A stretch of DNA of 64,000 nt from an uncultured Lachnospiraceae bacterium (GTDB taxonomy: Bacteria > Bacillota > Clostridia > Lachnospirales > Lachnospiraceae). The stretch covers positions 1 through 64,000 of the forward strand of contig CAJTTI010000009.1 in the NCBI GenBank assembly GCA_910579225.1, given 5' to 3'. Within the stretch, counting starts at the first letter, position 1; the number at the start of each line of letters is the position of its first letter. The position numbers and the translations under genes were made by a program. Shown here piece after piece: positions 34,202 through 42,950 of this stretch. The notes beneath the pieces are model-generated. The model saw only the letters and a program-made list of their open reading frames with translations. It did no database searches and was not told the DNA's origin.

Positions 34202-35510
34202 TTTCTGCCACCTCATCGCTGCGTTTCAGATACATTCCCTGTATGATTGCCCATATGGCGAACATACTGACCAGAGAACTTCCTCCGTAACTGATAAATG
34301 GAAGGGTCACTCCTGTGGACGGAATAAACTTGATTACCCCTCCAATGGAGAGAAACGCCTGAAAGATCACCAATGTCCCAAGTCCGGCCGCCACCAATTT
34401 ATAGTAAATATCTTTTAAACACATGGCTATGTTCAGTATCATATAAAAGCTGCACAAATATACAAAAAGCAGAAATACTGCAAAGAGAATGCCGAACTCT
34501 TCTGCAATGGCTGCAAAGATAAAATCTTCTTCTACTACAGGAATCTTGTATGGCATACCTTTACCAAGTCCCAGACCGAACCAGCTACCGGTTCCGATTG
34601 CAAAAAGCGACTGCGTGATCTGATAGCCCTCCTTTTCAATGACAGAAAACGGGTCACTCCATGCCAGCACGCGGGTCTGTACATGGGAAAACAATTTCCA
34701 TGCCAGATATGCCGCCATGCTGCCAGACAAAAGTCCTGCCAGAAAATACAACGGCTGCCTTGTGGCAATATAGAGCATTACCAAATAAGTAACGAAGAAA
34801 ATCAATGCTCCTCCCAGATCTCTGGACAGCACCAGCACCAGTACATGCGCCGCGGCGGCGCAGGTGGCAATGGTTACCCGTCTCAAATCCTGTGTCTCGT
34901 ACAGCATTCCCGCCACAAAGAAAACAAACAATATTTTCACAAACTCCGAAGGCTGAAAGCTGATTCCATGTATGGTGATGGCAAGCTTTGCCCCAAAGCT
35001 TAATTTCCCGGCGATCAATACCAGAATCAGGAGGCCGAATCCGGCGGAACCATACCACCAGTACAGTCCTCTCAGCCTGCCGGCAGATTTCCGGATGATC
35101 CACGGAATCAGAAACGTCATTCCTGCAGCCAAAACCGCAAGTTCAAACTGCCTTGCTGCCTTATCAAAAGAAAGCCGGGAAAGCATCAGAAATCCCACGC
35201 TCAACAAAAGCAGCATATTATGGTTCAAAAGGCGGTCAGACTTCGGATAGATTACATGCTGAAAGACCAGAAAGCTCACAAAAAGCACAGTCTGCGCGGC
35301 GCAAAAATAGAGGATCTTATCATTCCAGGTATTCAGATACAGAATCAGATTACCAGTAAGATACATGGCAAACAGAAGAAAATTCTGCTGCCAGAGCGCT
35401 GCACGCTTCTCCTCTTCCTGCTTTCTCACCATATGGAACCCAATCAGCGTATATAATGCCAGAAATAAGACAATGGCATATTTGGATAACTCGGTAATCA
35501 TATTGACCAT
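34149..35510 (-). CDS. SEDS family glycan polymerase (FtsW/RodA/SpoVE)
   Basis: The 453-residue membrane protein has about ten helices and the SEDS motifs ISFQPSEFVKILFVFFVAGML, SRDLGGALIFFVTYLVMLY and the C-terminal LPFISYGGSSLVSMFAIWAII. It polymerises peptidoglycan strands from lipid II. A Lys/Glu-rich tail of about 30 residues ends the protein. No strong ribosome site precedes the start, which lies 1 base after the U32 stop, so translation is likely coupled. Whether it serves elongation, division or the spore cortex cannot be told; no FHA gene is adjacent. Confidence 0.93.
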   Translation of the reverse strand: MVNMITELSKYAIVLFLALYTLIGFHMVRKQEEEKRAALWQQNFLLFAMYLTGNLILYLNTWNDKILYFCAAQTVLFVSFLVFQHVIYPKSDRLLNHNMLLLLSVGFLMLSRLSFDKAARQFELAVLAAGMTFLIPWIIRKSAGRLRGLYWWYGSAGFGLLILVLIAGKLSFGAKLAITIHGISFQPSEFVKILFVFFVAGMLYETQDLRRVTIATCAAAAHVLVLVLSRDLGGALIFFVTYLVMLYIATRQPLYFLAGLLSGSMAAYLAWKLFSHVQTRVLAWSDPFSVIEKEGYQITQSLFAIGTGSWFGLGLGKGMPYKIPVVEEDFIFAAIAEEFGILFAVFLLFVYLCSFYMILNIAMCLKDIYYKLVAAGLGTLVIFQAFLSIGGVIKFIPSTGVTLPFISYGGSSLVSMFAIWAIIQGMYLKRSDEVAENEKEKESKKGKREKKSS

Positions 35511-35511
35511 A

Positions 35512-37815
35512 TTATTCGATACCCCGTTTAAAATGTCCTCTCGTAAAATCCATCTTCGCTTTTCGCCCTTCCAAAAAGGCTGACAGAACTTCTGTCACTT
35601 CTCCCGTCTTTTCAACTGTAAACATGATCCTCCAGGCTCTTGCTTCTATCTGTTTCAACTCTTCCTGCAAATCCATAAGATACAGCGGCTGACTGTTGTA
35701 AATAATATTATAACAGTTTTTGCAGTGATTCTTCACCGGAAACTCCTTCTGATAGCGGTCTTTCAAAGTCCACATCCCCGATTTCTTCCGGCATCTGTCC
35801 AACGTCTTGTGAAGACAGCCTGCAGTAACCATCATGGGATATCTTCCATATATAATCTGTATACTCTCTTCTGAAGAAATCTCCCTTAATTCCCTGCTGT
35901 TAAGTTCCAGCGGGTTAGTCTGAATCCCGATCCCCTGCTCCTTCCAGAAACGCCGGCATCGTCTGTTAAACATATAGACATTGTGGTCAGGAACCATTTC
36001 ACCCATCCATCCAATCTCCCGCAAAAATCCATACTCTTCCAGATTGCGGAACACATAACCTTCTGCCGGCAGGCCAGCCCAGTCCCCTTTTCTGTTTCGG
36101 TATCTGTCACAGGTATTCATCCGGAAAACAGGCGGAAGCATCACATAGGCACTCAGCCCTTTCCTGTGAATCGCGGCAATCGCCCCGGTCAGTTCTTCTT
36201 CCATACTGTCTGCATCCACATAAACTGCACGGAGGGGACACCCGCTGTTCTCCTTCATATGGTCCGCCATGGATAATACTGCTTCAAGCTGTTCCTTTGT
36301 TTCTACAGAAATATGGAGGCCCGGACTCTTTCTGTCCGGAAGGATGGACAGTTCTTCCGGTTTTTTGCCGCTTTCCCGGTTGTCTGCCTCTGCCTGACTT
36401 TCGTCTCTGGTCTGCTCTTGTTCTGCTGCCTCAGGCCGTACCCGCCAGCGGGAGCGTATGATAGTCTCCTGCAGCTTCTCCAGCGCTTCCCTACGAATAC
36501 AATTCAGAGCCTGTACTGGCAGGAACAGTGCTCCTTCCATATGAATCTCCAGACTGGACCATTCAAAAGGAGTCGTTCCTGTTTTCTTCAGCTGCTTCTC
36601 AATCTGTTCCTTTTCCATCGGACGATTTTTTGGTATCTGGGGACATGCGCCATATACCGTCAGTCCTGACCCCGTTACCAATGTCCTGAAATCTTCTCCA
36701 AATTTTCCGTCCGGAGCCTCTTCTGATACTGGCAGGATCTCCAGCTTCATGGGCTGCCCTGCCTCTGCATACAGCTTTCCGGCAACTGCTAGTTTCTTCT
36801 CAGTCTCCACATATTCCTGCCGAAGACGTGAAAGTAACTCTTCATAAGCTTTTTTCTCTTTTCTGTCCGGCTTTTTCCCGGAAAGAGCCATCATTTCTTT
36901 TCCATTGTGCTGCTCATAGTATCCTCTGGAAAACCCGTCTCTGTTAAAAAGTTTCCTTAATTCTTCCAGATCTTCTTTCCAGACATGATAGTCCTTCTCA
37001 CCATATTTCAGATAGTGATCTGCATATTTCCGGTAAATACGCACCACACCCGCCGTATATTCAGGGCGTTTCATCCGCCCCTCTATCTTCAGAGAATGCA
37101 CCCCCGCCCGGGCAATCTTCGGAAGCAGTTCCAGCGTACAGATATCTTTAGGACTCAAAAGAGTCTGTCCCCCTTCCCGGGATACCAGTACTTTGCCTTC
37201 CAGCGCTTCGTAGGAAAGACGACACGGCTGAGCACACCTCCCCCGGTTTCCGCTCCTGCCTCCCAGGATACTGCTGAACAGACACTGTCCGGAATAACAG
37301 TAGCAGAGTGCCCCATGCACAAAACATTCAATCTCCATCTTCGTATCTTCATAGATCCGGGTGATTTCTGCAAGGGACAGTTCCCGTGCCAGTACAACGC
37401 GATTTGCGCCTGCCTCTTTCAGCATCTCTACACCTTTGCTTCCGCACAGAGTCATCTGTGTACTGGCGTGAATGGTAAGATCCGGAAACCATTCCCGGAC
37501 TGCCTGCAGTACGCCCAGATCCTGAACAATCACTGCATCCAGCCCATGCTCATAACAGGGAAGCAGAAAATCATACAGTTCCCGCTCCAGTTCCCGTTCT
37601 TTCAGAAGCGTATTAATAGTCAAATAAAGCTTTCCCCCATACAGATGGGTATAATCAATGGCTTCCAAGAGGCTGTCTCCTTCTGGATTGTCCGCATAAG
37701 CCCTTGCCCCAAAACGGTTTCCGCCCATATAGACAGCATCCGCCCCTGCCTTTACAGCTGCTTTCAGACTTTCGAAAGAACCTGCAGGAGCCAGTAATTC
37801 CAGTTTTCTCTCCAT
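35512..37815 (-). CDS. U32 family peptidase with DUF3656 domain
   Basis: The 767-residue protein is a U32 peptidase-like protein (LAPAGSFESLKAAVKAGADAVYMGG at the start; IECFVHGALCYCYSGQCLFSS with the iron-sulfur-type cysteines; NRGRCAQPCRL). The central region matches DUF3656. E. coli members (YhbU, RlhA) are involved in tRNA or 23S rRNA hydroxylation rather than proteolysis, so an RNA-hydroxylation role is likely here too. The C-terminus has further Cys (VKNHCKNCYNIIYN). It heads the unit with the SEDS and PBP genes, an uncommon pairing. Confidence 0.92.
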   Translation of the reverse strand: MERKLELLAPAGSFESLKAAVKAGADAVYMGGNRFGARAYADNPEGDSLLEAIDYTHLYGGKLYLTINTLLKERELERELYDFLLPCYEHGLDAVIVQDLGVLQAVREWFPDLTIHASTQMTLCGSKGVEMLKEAGANRVVLARELSLAEITRIYEDTKMEIECFVHGALCYCYSGQCLFSSILGGRSGNRGRCAQPCRLSYEALEGKVLVSREGGQTLLSPKDICTLELLPKIARAGVHSLKIEGRMKRPEYTAGVVRIYRKYADHYLKYGEKDYHVWKEDLEELRKLFNRDGFSRGYYEQHNGKEMMALSGKKPDRKEKKAYEELLSRLRQEYVETEKKLAVAGKLYAEAGQPMKLEILPVSEEAPDGKFGEDFRTLVTGSGLTVYGACPQIPKNRPMEKEQIEKQLKKTGTTPFEWSSLEIHMEGALFLPVQALNCIRREALEKLQETIIRSRWRVRPEAAEQEQTRDESQAEADNRESGKKPEELSILPDRKSPGLHISVETKEQLEAVLSMADHMKENSGCPLRAVYVDADSMEEELTGAIAAIHRKGLSAYVMLPPVFRMNTCDRYRNRKGDWAGLPAEGYVFRNLEEYGFLREIGWMGEMVPDHNVYMFNRRCRRFWKEQGIGIQTNPLELNSRELREISSEESIQIIYGRYPMMVTAGCLHKTLDRCRKKSGMWTLKDRYQKEFPVKNHCKNCYNIIYNSQPLYLMDLQEELKQIEARAWRIMFTVEKTGEVTEVLSAFLEGRKAKMDFTRGHFKRGIE

Positions 37816-37819
37816 GATT

Positions 37820-37937
37820 TTAATCTTTCACTCCATATATCAGATAAGGCTGCGCAAAGCCTTCGCTCCAGAAAACCTCCTCCCCGGTCCTGAGCAATGC
37901 TTACGACAGCCCCTGTTTTTATCTGTTTGTATTTCAT
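37820..37937 (-). pseudogene. Possible small gene remnant between zapA and the U32 gene
   Basis: An ATG (37935-37937) behind GAGGA starts MKYKQIKTGAVVSIAQDR, and a different frame of the same stretch ends naturally with EEVFWSEGFAQPYLIYGVKD and a TAA stop at 37820-37822, six bases before the U32 start. Together they look like one short gene split by a frameshift, but I know no family for it. The rest of the 168-base gap shows an AAGGCT/AGCCTT hairpin. Confidence 0.25.
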
Positions 37938-37983
37938 GATTAATGCTTCCTCTAGCGTCTCTTACTGACCGGGCAATCCTGAT

Positions 37984-38412
37984 TTAAAGTCTGTGCTCCG
38001 GCTTCGAAATCTTTCTGAGAGATGCCGATTTTGTCAGACGATCCTTCTGCCTTTGTTCCTCCAGAAGCCGCGTCTCCAGTTCCTGAATCTGCTGCGTCAA
38101 CTTGTCCTTTTCCATCTTTTCATCAATCAGATCATGCTTCAGACTGTAGATTTCCTTTTCTTTTACCTCCATCTTTTGCTCCAGCTCTTCTTTGGCCGTA
38201 TTTGCCTTCATATAAAGATCTGCAAGATTCATATTTTTCAGCAACTGCTTCTCATCCGGAGACAGCAGGTGATAATTATCCGTCTGAGCGATCTTTTCTT
38301 CCATTTCATTCAAATAAGTTGCAATTTTGTGCAGATATTCCGTACTCTCATATCCGCTGATGGTATAAACTTTTCCATTGATCAATACTTCTGCCAAATT
38401 CTTCTTTGCCAT
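37984..38412 (-). CDS. zapA: Cell division protein ZapA
   Basis: The 142-residue protein has the ZapA N-terminal domain (AEVLINGKVYTISGYESTEYLHKIATYLN) and a long C-terminal coiled coil (about residues 70-130). ZapA bundles FtsZ filaments at midcell. The C-terminal tail is basic. It lies 41 bases downstream of ruvB. Confidence 0.9.
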   Translation of the reverse strand: MAKKNLAEVLINGKVYTISGYESTEYLHKIATYLNEMEEKIAQTDNYHLLSPDEKQLLKNMNLADLYMKANTAKEELEQKMEVKEKEIYSLKHDLIDEKMEKDKLTQQIQELETRLLEEQRQKDRLTKSASLRKISKPEHRL

Positions 38413-38453
38413 GCTGCCAATCCCCCCATACCCTTTTAAATATTATAACCAAC

Positions 38454-39455
38454 TCAGGGATTCAGCGCAATCCCCAAATGGTGATAGGACTGTTCTGTTG
38501 CCATCCGCCCGCGAGAAGTACGGTTTAAAAAACCATTCTGAATCAAATATGGCTCATAGACATCTTCCAGAGTTCCGGCATCTTCTCCCAGAGCCGCGGC
38601 AAGAGTATCCAGTCCCACCGGTCCACCGGCAAATTTCTCAATGATTGTACGTAAAATCCTTCGGTCCAGCTGGTCAAGACCATGCCGGTCCACTTCCAGA
38701 AGATCCAAAGCAAATACCGCCACATCTTTTGTAATCCTGCCGTCATATTTTACCTGGGCGAAATCACGCACCCGCTTCAGCAGGCGATTCGCAAGCCTGG
38801 GCGTCCCGCGGGAACGTCTTGCAAGCTCATCTGCCCCGTCTCTGTCAATCTCCACATCCAGCACTTCCGCCGAGCGTATAATAATTGTTAAAAGCTCCTG
38901 AACTGTATAGTATTCCAGGTGGTGCACCACGCCGAACCGGTCTCTGAGGGGCGCCGTCAAAAGCCCGGCACGGGTTGTGGCGCCTACCAGCGTAAATTTC
39001 GGTAAATCCAGCCGGATACTTCTGGCGGAAGCTCCTTTTCCGATCATAATGTCAATGGCATAATCTTCCATAGCCGGATACAGTACTTCTTCTACCTGAC
39101 GGTTCAGACGGTGAATCTCGTCTACAAACAGTACATCCCCTTCCTGCAGATTATTCAGCACTGCGGCAATCTCTCCAGGCTTTTCAATGGCAGGACCACT
39201 GGTCACCTTCATATGAGTGCCCATTTCATTGGCAATAATCCCTGCCAGCGTGGTCTTGCCAAGCCCCGGAGGGCCGTAGAAGAGAACGTGATCCAAAGCT
39301 TCCCCTCTGGTTTTTGCCGCCTCTATATAAACCTTCAGATTGCTTTTTGCTTTTTCCTGTCCAATATACTCTTTCAGGCTCTGCGGCCGAAGGCTGCCTT
39401 CGATCCGAATGTCTTCTTCTGCCGCATCTGTTGTTATAATTCGCCGGTTATTCAT
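38454..39455 (-). CDS. ruvB: Holliday junction branch-migration ATPase RuvB
   Basis: The 333-residue AAA+ motor drives branch migration with RuvA. Walker A GPPGLGKTTLAGIIANEMG, Walker B DEIHRLNRQVEE, sensor GATTRAGLLTAPLRDRF and the C-terminal winged helix (RTSRGRMATEQSYHHLG) are all present at full length. It follows ruvA with a 33-base gap, the usual order. Confidence 0.98.
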   Translation of the reverse strand: MNNRRIITTDAAEEDIRIEGSLRPQSLKEYIGQEKAKSNLKVYIEAAKTRGEALDHVLFYGPPGLGKTTLAGIIANEMGTHMKVTSGPAIEKPGEIAAVLNNLQEGDVLFVDEIHRLNRQVEEVLYPAMEDYAIDIMIGKGASARSIRLDLPKFTLVGATTRAGLLTAPLRDRFGVVHHLEYYTVQELLTIIIRSAEVLDVEIDRDGADELARRSRGTPRLANRLLKRVRDFAQVKYDGRITKDVAVFALDLLEVDRHGLDQLDRRILRTIIEKFAGGPVGLDTLAAALGEDAGTLEDVYEPYLIQNGFLNRTSRGRMATEQSYHHLGIALNP

Positions 39456-39488
39456 ATATGAACCTCTATCCTGTCTTTTCTGCCTATT

Positions 39489-40106
39489 TTAAAATACCAT
39501 CCGTTTCAGTGCTTCTTTCAGAACCGCTTCCACATCCATATCTTCCGTCAGTTTTACAGAGCGTACTGCCTTCAGTGCTTCTGTATTTCCATATCCCAAT
39601 GCAACCAGTGCCTCCACTGCCTCCTGTACTACCTTCCCGCCTGCATCTGCTGCATTCTCTGACGCAATCTGGCCAGAAGCCAGCTTTTTCTCAAAAGCCT
39701 CTTCCAGATTCAGCTTGTCCTTCAGTTCCAGTATAATTTTCTGAGCAGTTTTCGCACCGATCCCGGGAGCCTTTGCAATCCGTTTCGCATCGTCCGCCAG
39801 AATCGCGAATCTTAGGTCATCTGCTCCCACTGCGGAGAGGATATTCAGACCCGCCTTCGGTCCCACTCCGCTTACTCCCGTCAGCATCCGAAACATCTGC
39901 AGGTCATCCTTTGTCAGAAACCCAAACAGGACCACTGCATCCTCTCGTACCTGCATATAGGTATACAGTTTTATAATCTGTCCAACCCCTTCCAGCGAAG
40001 ACGACAGCTGCCCCGGAACCAGAACCTCATAGCCGACCCCGTTCACCTCCAGCACAACACTGCCCTCCGCCAGATCGGCGATCTCTCCCTTTAAAAATGC
40101 AATCAT
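39489..40106 (-). CDS. ruvA: Holliday junction DNA-binding protein RuvA
   Basis: The 205-residue protein has the N-terminal OB fold (MIAFLKGEIADLAEGSVVLEV), two helix-hairpin-helix motifs (LTGVSGVGPKAGLNIL and APGIGAKTAQKIILELK) and the C-terminal domain III that contacts RuvB (VEALVALGYGNTEALKAV). The ATG at 40104-40106 follows GGAG by 5 bases; an open frame upstream is not part of the gene. No ruvC is adjacent, which is normal for Firmicutes. Confidence 0.97.
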   Translation of the reverse strand: MIAFLKGEIADLAEGSVVLEVNGVGYEVLVPGQLSSSLEGVGQIIKLYTYMQVREDAVVLFGFLTKDDLQMFRMLTGVSGVGPKAGLNILSAVGADDLRFAILADDAKRIAKAPGIGAKTAQKIILELKDKLNLEEAFEKKLASGQIASENAADAGGKVVQEAVEALVALGYGNTEALKAVRSVKLTEDMDVEAVLKEALKRMVF

Positions 40107-40211
40107 TGATCTCCATCTCTCTGTCTTTTTCTGTTCAGCCACATCATACCACGCCTGCCCGAAAACTGCAATCATATGTTCGAATCCACAAAACGCTTTC
40201 CAAGGCTTACT

Positions 40212-40535
40212 TTAATTCTCCTGTACTTCCACAGTTATCCGGTTCGGCATGCACACAATCAGCTCGTGGCTTTCTCCCACCGGCGCTGTATTCACGCAGA
40301 TCTGATCCGGACAGTCCGCATATGTCATGGAAGCTTTTCCATCCTGAATGGTAAGACGATTGGTATGATGAATATCAATTACCTGGTCCTCGTTCAGATG
40401 ATAACGTCCGTACTCTTCTCCATCCACCTGAACCAGCACATATTTTCCCTGCAACCGGTTTCCATAAAAAAAGAATCCCGCTATACAGGCCGCCAGCAGA
40501 ATTCCCACTGCCAATATCCAGTCATTTCTTTTCAC
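40212..40535 (-). CDS. NusG domain II-containing small membrane protein
   Basis: The 107-residue protein has one N-terminal membrane helix (about residues 6-24) and then a beta domain of the NusG-II type (VLVQVDGEEYGRYHLNEDQVI, then CPDQICVNTAPVGESHELIVCMPN). It is exported or membrane-anchored outside. Relatives are common beside Rnf or ApbE-type genes in clostridia; here it stands beside ruvA. Function unknown. Confidence 0.85.
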   Translation of the reverse strand: MKRNDWILAVGILLAACIAGFFFYGNRLQGKYVLVQVDGEEYGRYHLNEDQVIDIHHTNRLTIQDGKASMTYADCPDQICVNTAPVGESHELIVCMPNRITVEVQEN

Positions 40536-40604
40536 AACAAGCCCCTCCTGTCCATTCTCCGTTCAGGACCGCTGTCTCCCTGACAGCCTGTGCGGTATTC
40601 CTCA

Positions 40605-41024
40605 TCACCATAATCTGCCGGACAGAAAAGTCAGCCGGATCAATGTGAAATGGTCTCCTTCCTGTACATCCACCACCGTATCCAGCATCTTTAATTCCTG
40701 TCCGTTCTGAAATACCCTGACCAGTCCGTCCTCAAAACACTGAAGCGCATTTTCTGTTGCTTTTACAACATCTGCCTTTTTCTCCGAATAAATTCTTCCA
40801 AATCCGATCTTTCCTGCAGTTGCCTGGTCTTCCATCTCCTCCTTCGTAAGAAACGAAACGACCTGAACATCTGTTCCTTTTTGATTATAACGGTCTACTT
40901 CAATCTGCACAAGTTCCGTCAGAACATCCCGCAGTGTATGAACCTGTCCAGTCAATTCATAGGGAATATCATTCAGCACTGGTTTCTTTTTACCAGCTGC
41001 CTTCATCTGTACATAAATTTTCAT
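40605..41024 (-). CDS. Conserved unknown protein, 139 residues
   Basis: I do not recognise a named domain. The protein is soluble, with KIYVQMKAAGKKKPVLNDIPYEL at the start, a GKIGFGRIYSEKKADVVKATENALQ block and a C-terminal LIRLTFLSGRLW; I have a memory of similar proteins beside DUF4132 genes, but none is here. The ATG at 41022-41024 follows AGGAG by 6 bases, and the C-terminus is typical of a complete fold. Confidence 0.7.
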   Translation of the reverse strand: MKIYVQMKAAGKKKPVLNDIPYELTGQVHTLRDVLTELVQIEVDRYNQKGTDVQVVSFLTKEEMEDQATAGKIGFGRIYSEKKADVVKATENALQCFEDGLVRVFQNGQELKMLDTVVDVQEGDHFTLIRLTFLSGRLW

Positions 41025-41069
41025 CTTAAACTCCTGTTCTGTCTTCTGCATCTGTCAGACAATTTCTGT

Positions 41070-41984
41070 TCAACTTGTTACCATCAATAATATTGGTACT
41101 GTGAACACACACAGCACTGTTGATAAGATAATCGCAGCGCTGCACATAGTTCCATCAATTCCCCTTTCATTTCCCAAAATCAGTGTCATATTTCCCACTG
41201 GCATACCGAACATAAGCATACAGACGGAAATCACCGCTGCATCATCCGTAATCAGCCGCAAAACCGGAAGCATCAGAAGCGGGAGCACCAGAAGTTTGAC
41301 AAATGAAAAAAGATACAACTGAAATTTCCCGAATATTTTCCGAAGATCCGAATGGGCCAGCGTAAATCCCACCAGCACCAGTGCCAGAGGAGAAGCCGCA
41401 TTGCCCAGGTATGTGACTGCTGTTTTTATAAAATCCGGCAGCTGAATCTCAAACCCGATGATTCCCATGGCAAGTACGCAGCAGATGGTGCCCGGATTGA
41501 CCATGGCTTTCAGAGAAGATACAGAAAACCGTTCGTCCATGACCATCATTCCATAAGTATAGAAAACTATATTATATACCACCAGAAATTCTGTTACATA
41601 CACCACATATTCCGAACCCAGGATACTGCTGACCACCGGGATACCAATAAATCCCAGATTGGAGAATACAAACATCATCTGAAAGATCTTTCTTTGATCC
41701 GGATTCCTGTCAAAGAACGGGGTCAGCAACATGCCGACGACAATAAAAAACACGAACATTCCCATGGCGATCATGCTGATCAGGAACATAGTACCTACAG
41801 AGACCACTCCAATGGAATTAGCCGCACTTGCCAGAAACAGCAATGGGTTAAATACATTGACAATCATCTTTGAAATCTGTCCGTTGGTATGCTCATCCAT
41901 CATTCCTCTTTTAGTGATCAGATACCCAGTTCCGATCATAAGCAACAATGCGAGCATCTGAAAAAACACCGTCAGTAAAGCCAT
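41070..41984 (-). CDS. AEC family transporter
   Basis: The 304-residue protein has ten predicted membrane helices in two halves and the auxin-efflux-carrier pattern (MLALLLMIGTGYLITKRGMMDE, FSNLGFIGIPVVSSILG, VLVGFTLAHSDLRKIFG, MFGMPVGNMTLIL). Bacterial relatives move malate or other organic acids. Substrate unknown. It stands alone between the 139-residue gene and the DUF554 gene. Confidence 0.88.
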   Translation of the reverse strand: MALLTVFFQMLALLLMIGTGYLITKRGMMDEHTNGQISKMIVNVFNPLLFLASAANSIGVVSVGTMFLISMIAMGMFVFFIVVGMLLTPFFDRNPDQRKIFQMMFVFSNLGFIGIPVVSSILGSEYVVYVTEFLVVYNIVFYTYGMMVMDERFSVSSLKAMVNPGTICCVLAMGIIGFEIQLPDFIKTAVTYLGNAASPLALVLVGFTLAHSDLRKIFGKFQLYLFSFVKLLVLPLLMLPVLRLITDDAAVISVCMLMFGMPVGNMTLILGNERGIDGTMCSAAIILSTVLCVFTVPILLMVTS

Positions 41985-42042
41985 CTTACATCCCTCTTCT
42001 GTTTTTAATATTTTCTTTTCCCGCCTTGTCTTTGAACACTTG

Positions 42043-42723
42043 TCAGCAGAAAATATCCATCACCCGGCAGAACAGGACCGGAATCACCAGCGACGGCAGC
42101 ATATTCATGGTCCTGCAGTCTTTGATATTCAGAATTGACAGTCCGGAACTGGCAATCAGGAATCCGCCCACCACTGACAGCTCTGTCATCATATCCGGCG
42201 TCATAAAATTCCCAAGCAACATTGCAATCACATAAATTATCCCCTGCCAGCAGAACAGAACGCCCGCTGTCAGTATCATACCAATCCCATAAGTAGACGC
42301 CAGCACCATGGATGTCACAAAATCAAGTGTTGCATTGGTAAACAAATAGGTATGATCCCCATACAGTGCACTTTGAACAGGCCCCAGAATCGACAAAGTC
42401 CCGATACAGAACAGCAAAATCCCTGTGGAAAGCCCTTTGCTCAGTTGTCCCACTGACAATTTTTCTGTCAGTTTCTGAAATTGCCCATCAATATTTAACC
42501 ATGTACCAAACAGACTTCCCAGTGCCAGACTCACAATAAAAAGCACCGGATAACGGCTGTTTGGCATATTCTGAACTATCGCATTGATCCCAAGTCCAGT
42601 TGCCGCCAGCCCCATAGCTGTATACAGCGCCTTTTGATGCTCTTCTTTTATTCCTTTCTTAAAGATACTTCCAATCACGCACCCTGCCAGTATGGTACAG
42701 GTATTCACAATCGTTCCGGTCAT
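42043..42723 (-). CDS. DUF554 membrane protein
   Basis: The 226-residue protein matches DUF554: GTIVNTCTILAGCVIGSIFKKGI at the start, CIGTLSILGPVQSALYGDHTYLFTNATLDFVTSMVLASTYGIGMI in the middle, and a GG[F/L]L near the end. It has six or seven helices. Function is unknown. AGGGAGAT precedes the ATG. The 227-base gap to the chemoreceptor gene holds that gene's promoter. Confidence 0.88.
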   Translation of the reverse strand: MTGTIVNTCTILAGCVIGSIFKKGIKEEHQKALYTAMGLAATGLGINAIVQNMPNSRYPVLFIVSLALGSLFGTWLNIDGQFQKLTEKLSVGQLSKGLSTGILLFCIGTLSILGPVQSALYGDHTYLFTNATLDFVTSMVLASTYGIGMILTAGVLFCWQGIIYVIAMLLGNFMTPDMMTELSVVGGFLIASSGLSILNIKDCRTMNMLPSLVIPVLFCRVMDIFC

Positions 42724-42879
42724 TTTTATCTCCCTCTTTTTCCGATATTTTCTAAATATGTATGTCCAAAAACGAAATCTCTCTGTCTGATCTGCTCCTG
42801 GTTCTATATTGACCAGGTTCCAGAGTTAAGCATAGCATTTTTTCCGAGCTTGTCAATCTGTTTTTCCCGAAATCTTGTA

Positions 42880-42908
42880 TTGATATTTCTTCATTTTTTA
42901 GGTACACT
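42880..42908 (+). promoter_or_regulatory. Predicted sigma-A promoter of the chemoreceptor gene
   Basis: TTGATA (42880-42885), 17 bases, then TACACT (42903-42908), about 42 bases before the ATG. No flagellar sigma-28 type promoter was seen. Confidence 0.6.
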
Positions 42909-42950
42909 GAATATAATGATTCAACTAAGTACCATAAAGGAGAAAGAAAA

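Noticed and set aside
36985..37797. Long open frame opposite the U32 gene (270 codons)
   Set aside because: Antisense shadow without ribosome site or recognisable domain.
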